From Cudoniella acicularis (taxonomy: Eukaryota > Ascomycota > Leotiomycetes > Helotiales > Helotiaceae): a DNA stretch of 14,982 bases. The notes beneath the pieces were generated by a model. That model had not been told where the DNA came from. It searched no databases and was given only the letters and a program-made list of their open reading frames with translations. Below, piece after piece: positions 10,109-14,982 of this stretch; position 1 is the stretch's first letter, and the number at the start of each line of letters is the position of its first letter. Position numbers and translations under genes: made by a program. The stretch is taken from the NCBI GenBank assembly GCA_013054445.1, contig JAAMPI010001395.1, forward strand, positions 1 through 14,982, read 5' to 3'.

Positions 10109-10241
10109 TTGCGCCACAAGCTTACATTTTAGTCTTTTCAGAGCTGAAATGAGTTTTCCTGTAAGATTAAGTTTCCTCTCACATGTTACTTTTCTAGGCT
10201 CCTTTACGGCTGGTGTTGGTTTATTATCAACTTTGGCGCAA
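10109..10241. repeat. Spaced inverted repeat in the divergent promoter region
   Basis: TTGCGCCA (10109-10116) and TGGCGCAA (10234-10241) are perfect inverted copies 117 nt apart. Flanking ATTAT/ATAAT bases add partial symmetry. It could be a pair of factor sites or the ends of a very small MITE. No convincing target-site duplication is seen. Confidence 0.5.
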
Positions 10242-10246
10242 TAATG

Positions 10247-10253
10247 TATAAAG
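10247..10253 (+). promoter_or_regulatory. TATA-like box of the secreted-protein gene
   Basis: TATAAAG lies 91 nt before the chosen ATG at 10344, a normal distance for a fungal TATA box with a short 5' UTR. Confidence 0.45.
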
Positions 10254-10343
10254 TGTTGAGAAAAGCCCATTTCTTTTGGGAAGTTGATGCTGCAGACTTG
10301 AGTGTTCACTTCATACACACTTCGAATATCTCAACTCCCAAAA

Positions 10344-10832
10344 ATGTTCAAAAATTTCCTTGTCATTGCTGCGGTTCTCTATTCGGCTTGTAGTCATCCT
10401 GCCGCAGAGGCAGCCGACCTCCCAGCCAAACGGACCGCAGACGAACGCATCTTCCTCGTAAACTGCCAGAGCTGGAACGGCATCAACAACCCTTCTACAA
10501 CACAAACATGGTCCGAAATGGACTGGTACAGCACCGACGCCAAATCGCAAACAGGACTATCTCCTGATGCCGCCGCAAAAGTTATCACCAGCGGACACAT
10601 TACCTGGGAAGGCCATCAGATCACTGGCGCCTTTTCCGATGGCAATAAATTTGTCTCCAACATCCAGTCTGGGGCCCAAAACTTGGCCAATTTTAAGTAC
10701 GCCGGTTATGGGTCGAATAATTACCATGGCTTCAACTGCTATAAAGATGATGGGCGTACCTTGTGGGGTTGGGAGGGTGGTATTGGTGAGGGTGGTGCTA
10801 GTGCGGGCTGTCAGCATTTATTATTGTGTTGA
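10344..10832 (+). CDS. Small secreted cysteine-containing protein
   Basis: A 162-aa product. I chose ATG 10344 over the in-frame ATG 10302 because it places the hydrophobic signal peptide (FLVIAAVLYSA) directly at the N terminus and follows the TATA-like box by 91 nt. The signal peptide ends near residue 20-24 and a Kex2-like Lys-Arg (29-30) follows, suggesting a propeptide. The mature part has four cysteines (41, 132, 156, 162), is rich in Gly, Ser, Asn and Trp and carries no catalytic motif I recognise. I cannot name a family. The extreme C terminus is uncertain: the +1 frame just before the stop reads SIYYC and runs into a good splice donor (GTGAGT at 10834), with TTCCAG 50 nt later, so the annotated last residues may be wrong or the gene may be slightly damaged. 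It is divergently arranged with the glycosidase. Secretion is well supported; function is unknown. Confidence 0.7.
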   Translation: MFKNFLVIAAVLYSACSHPAAEAADLPAKRTADERIFLVNCQSWNGINNPSTTQTWSEMDWYSTDAKSQTGLSPDAAAKVITSGHITWEGHQITGAFSDGNKFVSNIQSGAQNLANFKYAGYGSNNYHGFNCYKDDGRTLWGWEGGIGEGGASAGCQHLLLC

Positions 10833-11243
10833 TGTGAGTGTGATATTTCTTTTCTTCCTCTCATTCTTTGCAACTGGTTCCAGGAGTCAAAGCTGTGGGA
10901 AATTCTTTAGACATTCACTAATTGATGTTCAAACTCTGCCTTTGGGTAGAAATAATGACCTAGAACTTCATTTGAAGACTAGTACCCGAGGAACGGACCT
11001 GCATGTGTAACTGAAGATGCAGATGGTGACCACACGTTCAAGGAACAAGACAAGGTGGGTAACCGTTGCTTTGATTTTTCTTGAGGGGCATATATCGCCT
11101 CGAGCTAGCACTTAAGACTTTAGAAGTCAATTATTACGGCAAAATACTTTATTCCACCCCTTAATTCTGCTCTCTTCATTATTTCCACATCCTTCAGTCT
11201 CATCAAATTCCAGTTCGGAGAAGTTGTTATCATCAGGCGCTCC
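10833..11243. other. Intergenic region
   Basis: The first 54 nt resemble an intron (GTGAGT...TTCCAG, 10834-10884). The remainder has short frames only and no recognised gene. It includes the 3' flanks of the convergent secreted-protein gene and MFS pseudogene. Confidence 0.5.
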
Positions 11244-13107
11244 TCAACGATACCGTGATCCAGCATGACCGGTCAAAATGCATACCTGAACATGATCTAG
11301 AAGTCCATCTAGTCCTAGAAGTCCAACTCGAATATTTCCGTTGATAGTTGAAAGTTCACTTACGTTATTGCTATCCGAGACTCGTTCAAAAGCCTGCACA
11401 TTCGCCTCCCCGTTCAGGAGCTTTGTCCCTCTTCTTATTTTCTGCAATGTAAACGGCTCGAAGGACTATTGCCAGAATAAGATATAATGCGAGCCCACAG
11501 AGCATTGCAATAACTCCACTTCGATATCCAGGTGCTTCCTTGCACTTGAAACTTTGGGGCCCTATTATTATCAGCACAACATTCCTCGCCATTTCATCTT
11601 GGAGGTACCCTTACCAGAAATCTGCCCAGCACAATAAACCACAAAAACCTTAGCTGAAGAGATAGTTCTCTTCGTACTGCCCGTAATATTCGAAGTCATC
11701 AACCCCAAATTAATTTGGTGCCCAACACTGAAACTCGAAATAAGCCATATTCCTACAAGCTGGCCCCAGCTATTTGTTTGCGGAAGCTGGTTGACGAAAA
11801 CGGTGCCAATTATAGGGGGAACTTGGGATAATGCCATGATTATCAGTCTAGAATTAGGAAATTTATAGACGCGAGAGCCTGCGAGGAGTCCGAAGCCGGC
11901 TTGGAAGACCCCGTATGGCATGTTGAGAAGTGCGACTTGTAGTGGTGTGAATTCGAAGCCGGCCGTGATTAAGGATTGGAACTGAAAGGTGTTGTCAGTA
12001 TTGTGGTTGATTTATATTATGAATTTGTGGTGGTTGACGACTAGCGCTCCGCCGCAGAATGCGATGAGAGTTACCAAGATGACTTTGGCATCTGTCAAAG
12101 CTTCATAAATATGCTCGCGGATAATAGTCTTTGTTTTCTGAGGTCAAATAAGCATAAGTCTAAGTGATATATAACAAGTCAATAGCTTACGTCTCAGCTT
12201 TGCTCTCAACTACCCGTTGCAATGCTGTTATTTTCTCGTCATTAGATAACCGTTCAGTTATTACTAGATTATCAAGGGCTACATAAAGGAAGAGCAATCC
12301 CCATCTGTTTCTTGTTAGTTCATCCTAATTCCTGCATTTTCTCAACGTAGCTCCGGCGTCAGCTCAACTCACATGAAGGCCAAAGAGCTAAGGATGAGAA
12401 AGATATATTTCCATGGGTTTAGTGATCCTGTCTATTTTCAATCAGACTCCGTGATTTCTCCTCCAAGTTGGCGTACTGACAATGTGCCCAATGCCAAAAG
12501 TAATGATGCTATTCAGAGTACTGAAAATTCCAAGTGTAGCAACCTACGAATGATTAGTCAAATACAATTTTTACAAGTAATGTCTTTCATTACCCAAACG
12601 GGAGCTCTTGAAGCCTCTTCTTTTTGTGTGTACCACGTGCCTGACTATCGGTCAGCAAACGTCTTCTACCACGGTTTGGATACGTACTTGTAAGCATCAC
12701 AAAGCTAGGAGCAATAGTGGCTTCAAACGCTCCCAAAAAGAATCTAACAGCTGCCAAACCATCAAAAGAGTTACATGAAGGCCATGCCGGGGTATTCAGT
12801 AACCAGGAATCTAAAGAAAATTGAACTGTGATGAGAATTTTAAAGTTAGCGCAGAAATAGAGAAATGTCTTTTTATTTTCCTACCTGCACTAGGAAAACT
12901 CTTGTCCTTTCAAATGGTTATCCTTGATGATACCGAAGCAGACGAGACACTCAGCATGAGTTTGTCGATGAATTGCAGCCCTGTTTCAAACTTCATTAGC
13001 GGCCCATAATCACATTTCGATAAGTAGCATTAGCACTTACCGAAATTTACGCACAGGAATGGAAGCAGATACATATCGATCTTTCTCAACACTTTTCTGG
13101 CCACGTC
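11244..13107 (-). pseudogene. Decayed Dal5/allantoate-permease-type MFS transporter
   Basis: Minus-strand blocks in family order: RKVLRKIDMYLLPFLCVNFG (13107-13041), LQFIDK (from 12980), VTEYPGMAFM then FDGLAAVRFFLGAFEA (12810-12688), WYTQKEEASRAPVW (12640-12594), GIGHI (to 12481), PWKYIFLILSSLAF (12431-12373), then 12304-12191, EALTDAKVILVTLIAFCGG (12137-12039), TPLQVALLNMPYGVFQAGFG through GSTKRTISSAKVF (11981-11615) and PGYRSGVIAMLCG (11561-11364). Several introns of 47-74 nt keep good GT/AG and branch sites. Damage: -1 shift near 12937, in-frame TAG at 12892-12890, about 25-30 residues missing between AFM and NSFDGL (near 12770), frame mismatch across the 12138-12190 intron, and a -1 shift in the C-terminal tail near 11425. 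No initiator exon is found upstream. The intact relatives move small anions such as allantoate or nicotinate; this copy cannot make a transporter. The C-terminal end (11244-11363) is uncertain. Confidence 0.85.
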
Positions 13108-13196
13108 TGCAAAGATATCTTAAATTCATCACTGCAGTACTGTAAGTTTAAATTGTGATCCTGGTCACTCAATTTCTTCATTCGTATTACTCGATT

Positions 13197-14271
13197 ATGA
13201 AAATAGCCCAAATCACGCAAGAGTCTAAGCTTCGAAGAATTTTGCCTCTTCTTGCCCTCCTACTACCGACAGCTGTTTCTATCACCCTTCTTACTTTTCA
13301 TTTGAGTGGCTGGAATTTCGGCAATCAAACAAGAGCTTTCGTTACTGGTAATCCTAATTGGGTGACTGGTACTATCCAAATAGTATCAACAATCTTAGCT
13401 ACACTTCAAGTCTATACAATTCTTAGCATATTCAACTACGCAACTCGAACAAAGCTCACGAAATCTGAAAGTTCTCTAGATTTACTGAATTTGTGGATCA
13501 AAATATGCCAGTCGGGATTTGCATGGACATGGTCAGGACGGCACTCATTTTAGGGATCTTATGGTTAGCTGCTAAAGGACCAGGATTCATATGGGATCCA
13601 GCCATGACGCCTAAGATTACCAACGCGATGACCGTCGAGGTGCTCGCAGTTCCAATTCTGGGTGCAGACGACTTTCTTGTTCCGGCAAACCCCGCATCAT
13701 TCACGACACAATGCTGGAATGGTTCCTACGCCCAGGGACAGTACGTTTACGGGAAATTTACTTCTTGTCCTAGCAAGTTTTCCTGAGCAATTTATTGGCA
13801 GTAGCTGCGTCGTCAAGTGCCTTGACTACTCCACGGCCACGCTTCGATAACATGGGATACCACTACTCTGGGTGCTCGTACGGCGTAGGCGCTTTCGTTG
13901 GTCTGACTGATTCCTTGGCCACAGGAACTCCCGACATTTCTTTCGCAGACATAGCATTAAATCCCTGGCACTGCATGACAAACCCACCCGTTCTCCTAGG
14001 TTACACTTATAGCGAAACTGGGTTCAACACAACGGCCGAGTCCTACCGAGATAACAGTTCTGCTTGGACCTTGGACTAGATTGACGCGGGCGATGATGAA
14101 GTAGGCACCCCGGGGATATTTATGACAACAGGAGGGGAATACGGAGACTACGTACAGTGGAGTTACAATGGCAACAGTACCATAACACGTAGTCCCACAC
14201 CGGAATGTCGACATGAGCGTTTTCCATTTCCGTCTTTGGACCTGAGCAGTCGCTGCTCTAACTTGAGCTGA
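13197..14271 (+). pseudogene. Decayed, 3'-truncated fungal multi-pass membrane protein
   Basis: The frame opens at ATG 13197. It reads LRRILPLLALLLPTAVSITL (a membrane helix), LSGWNFGNQTRAFV, a second helix around IVSTILATLQVYTILSIFNY, and SLDLLNLW. The frame then shifts by -1 near 13525, continuing as LILGILWLAA and TPKITNAMTVEVLAVP. A second -1 shift near 13782 leads into LLAVAASSSALTTPRPRFDN and YSGCSYGVGAFVGLTD. An in-frame TAG stands at 14077-14079, after which similar sequence runs on (GEYGDYVQWSYN) to a stop at 14269-14271. The order of motifs matches a large, uncharacterised Pezizomycotina membrane-protein family that, from memory, is usually well over 500 aa; the distal part is missing. 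It is head-to-head with the MFS pseudogene, about 90 nt apart. No function can be assigned. Confidence 0.75.
14244..14258. repeat. Short perfect hairpin
   Basis: GAGCAG (14244-14249) and CTGCTC (14253-14258) pair around a TCG loop. It lies at the ragged 3' end of the membrane-protein pseudogene, just before the heptamer repeat. Confidence 0.8.
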
Positions 14272-14304
14272 GCCCTGAGCCCTGAGCCCTGAGCCCTGAG
14301 TCCT
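14270..14304. repeat. Heptamer tandem repeat (GAGCCCT)4 plus one variant
   Basis: There are four perfect GAGCCCT units (14270-14297) and a fifth, GAGTCCT (14298-14304), followed by the partial unit GAGCAC. The unit does not match the TTAGGG/CCCTAA telomere repeat. It overlaps the stop of the truncated membrane-protein pseudogene by two bases. Confidence 0.95.
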
Positions 14305-14339
14305 GAGCACGTAGATGAGTTAGCTGGCTCATGCTCAGG
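14302..14339. repeat. Inverted repeat adjoining the heptamer array
   Basis: CCTGAGCA (14302-14309) and TGCTCAGG (14332-14339) are perfect inverted copies around a 22-nt loop, which itself contains TGAG...CTCA. The left arm overlaps the last repeat unit. Confidence 0.8.
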
Positions 14340-14766
14340 GGATCCTCTTCTGGCCCCCTTGCGAATTGGTTAAGTTTCCATGTTATCTAAATATAAATCT
14401 TACTACCTGTTGGTCTAGAACACAGCCACTTCTTTGAACCTATTAAGATGCTGTGATGGTATCCATTCTCGCTCCCCTGTCAAGGATTTCTTTCGGAGCC
14501 AACTCTAGATCCCTATCAACCAGAGCCGCACCTCCCAACTTTACCGAACTTCACAAATTCAAGCTCGTCGTATACGAACACCGGACGTCGATCTGATAAC
14601 CACTCATTCAACTCCTCTCTGCCATAAGAAGTCGTGTTTAAATATGTAAGAGTAGGGGCCACAGCTCGCCGCACACCTAAGCGAAACCTTCTTTTTGACA
14701 CCCCTTCTTAAATAAATTATTATAATCTAAATATTCATTATTTTTAACTGAAATTAAAAACATAAA
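14340..14766. other. Intergenic / transposon-flank region
   Basis: No gene is recognised. A minus-strand 62-codon open frame at 14516-14701 has no identifiable domain. Composition changes near 14700: to the right the sequence is very AT-rich and leads straight into the transposase stop, so the transposon end probably lies near 14700-14710 (around ACACCCCTTCTTAAATAA). The matching terminal repeat would be outside the window. Confidence 0.4.
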
Positions 14767-14982
14767 TCAATTAATAGTAGCTAATCCGCGCACTGCAATT
14801 ACATCTTCAATTTTACAAGTTAATTGTTCCGTATAATGCCGAAAGTCACGTGGATCGACCCGATCCCAAAGCTTTTGCAACTCCTTACACAAATCCTCCT
14901 TATTTTTCGGCACATACGGCAATTTCTTCAGCTCTTCTTTCATCCACCGCCAGACCTTCTCAATTGGATTCAAATTTGGTGA
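14767..14982 (-). CDS. Tc1/mariner-IS630-type DDE transposase, C-terminal fragment (runs off window)
   Basis: The minus-strand frame enters from the window edge and ends at TAA 14767-14769, so only the last 71 codons are visible. The first residues read SPNLNPIEKVWRWMK, matching the block around the third catalytic acidic residue (the Glu in NPIE) of the Tc1/mariner/IS630 superfamily, followed by a Lys/Glu-rich C-terminal helix region typical of these enzymes. The 3' flank is AT-rich, as in many fungal class II elements. The visible part has no frame break; whether the whole element is intact cannot be judged. The protein would cut and paste its own element at TA targets in the nucleus. Confidence 0.85.
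   Translation of the reverse strand, partial: SPNLNPIEKVWRWMKEELKKLPYVPKNKEDLCKELQKLWDRVDPRDFRHYTEQLTCKIEDVIAVRGLATIN

Larger units (their letters stand above)
9510..10343. other. Divergent intergenic / shared promoter region
   Basis: This 834-nt region separates the start codons of the minus-strand glycosidase and the plus-strand secreted protein. No gene is recognised. A TATA-like TATAAAG lies at 10247-10253, and an 8-bp inverted repeat pairs 10109-10116 with 10234-10241. It could coordinate expression of two secreted proteins, but that is inference from layout only. Confidence 0.55.

Noticed and set aside
10344..10832. Naming the small secreted protein as a specific effector or killer-type protein
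   Set aside because: The signal peptide, Kex2-like site and four cysteines fit many secreted fungal families, and I cannot match it to one.
14270..14304. Telomere-like or CRISPR-like array
   Set aside because: The GAGCCCT unit does not match fungal telomere repeats, and the units are contiguous without spacers. It is a simple tandem repeat.
14516..14701. 62-codon minus-strand frame with a GREELNEWLSDRRP stretch
   Set aside because: The composition looks protein-like, but there is no ATG start, no known domain and no continuation upstream (a TAA precedes it). It could be a remnant; there is not enough to annotate.
1..14982. tRNA, rRNA or riboswitch genes
   Set aside because: I looked for T-loop and other conserved sequences by eye and saw none. 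A covariance-model search would be decisive, and I could not run one.

Overview
The window looks like nuclear DNA of a filamentous ascomycete (Pezizomycotina). Evidence: short 47-96 nt GT-AG introns with CTAAY/CTGAC-type branch sites, a HET-domain gene, a fungal rhodopsin-like seven-helix membrane protein, a Dal5-type MFS relative and a secreted clan GH-A glycosidase. A Leotiomycete/Helotiales-like source is my guess from protein style; it is not shown by the sequence.

Layout, left to right. 1-943: no gene, with a C15 tract. 944-2352 (+): intact six-exon rhodopsin-like integral membrane protein, 375 aa. 2865-5319 (+): intact three-exon HET-domain protein, 764 aa, with an unusual N-terminal beta-sandwich-like domain resembling AMPK-beta/CBM48. 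5721-6583 (+): broken ankyrin-type protein ending in a SEC-C zinc motif, with four frame breaks. 6584-7636: nothing recognisable. 7637-9509 (-): secreted GH5-like enzyme with six tandem cysteine-rich repeats at its C terminus, broken by one apparent 1-nt frameshift. 9510-10343: shared upstream region of two divergent genes. 10344-10832 (+): small secreted four-cysteine protein. 11244-13107 (-): decayed Dal5/allantoate-permease-type MFS transporter. 13197-14271 (+): decayed, 3'-truncated multi-pass membrane protein. 14244-14339: hairpins flanking a heptamer tandem repeat. 14767-14982 (-): C-terminal end of a Tc1/mariner/IS630-type DDE transposase running off the window.

There is no operon-like unit. 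The left 5.3 kb carries two well-preserved multi-exon genes. Most of the rest is broken genes on both strands, ending in a transposon remnant, as in an accessory or repeat-adjacent fungal region. The two most original items are (i) the HET protein fused to a CBM48-like N-terminal domain that lacks the usual glycan-contact residues, and (ii) the glycosidase tail, whose six Cys repeats alternate between an acidic and a basic version, implying amplification of a two-repeat unit. All well-read frame breaks in the four damaged genes are of the same (-1) class. That may reflect deletion-biased decay or a systematic sequencing error, and it should be settled before any of these genes is called dead.
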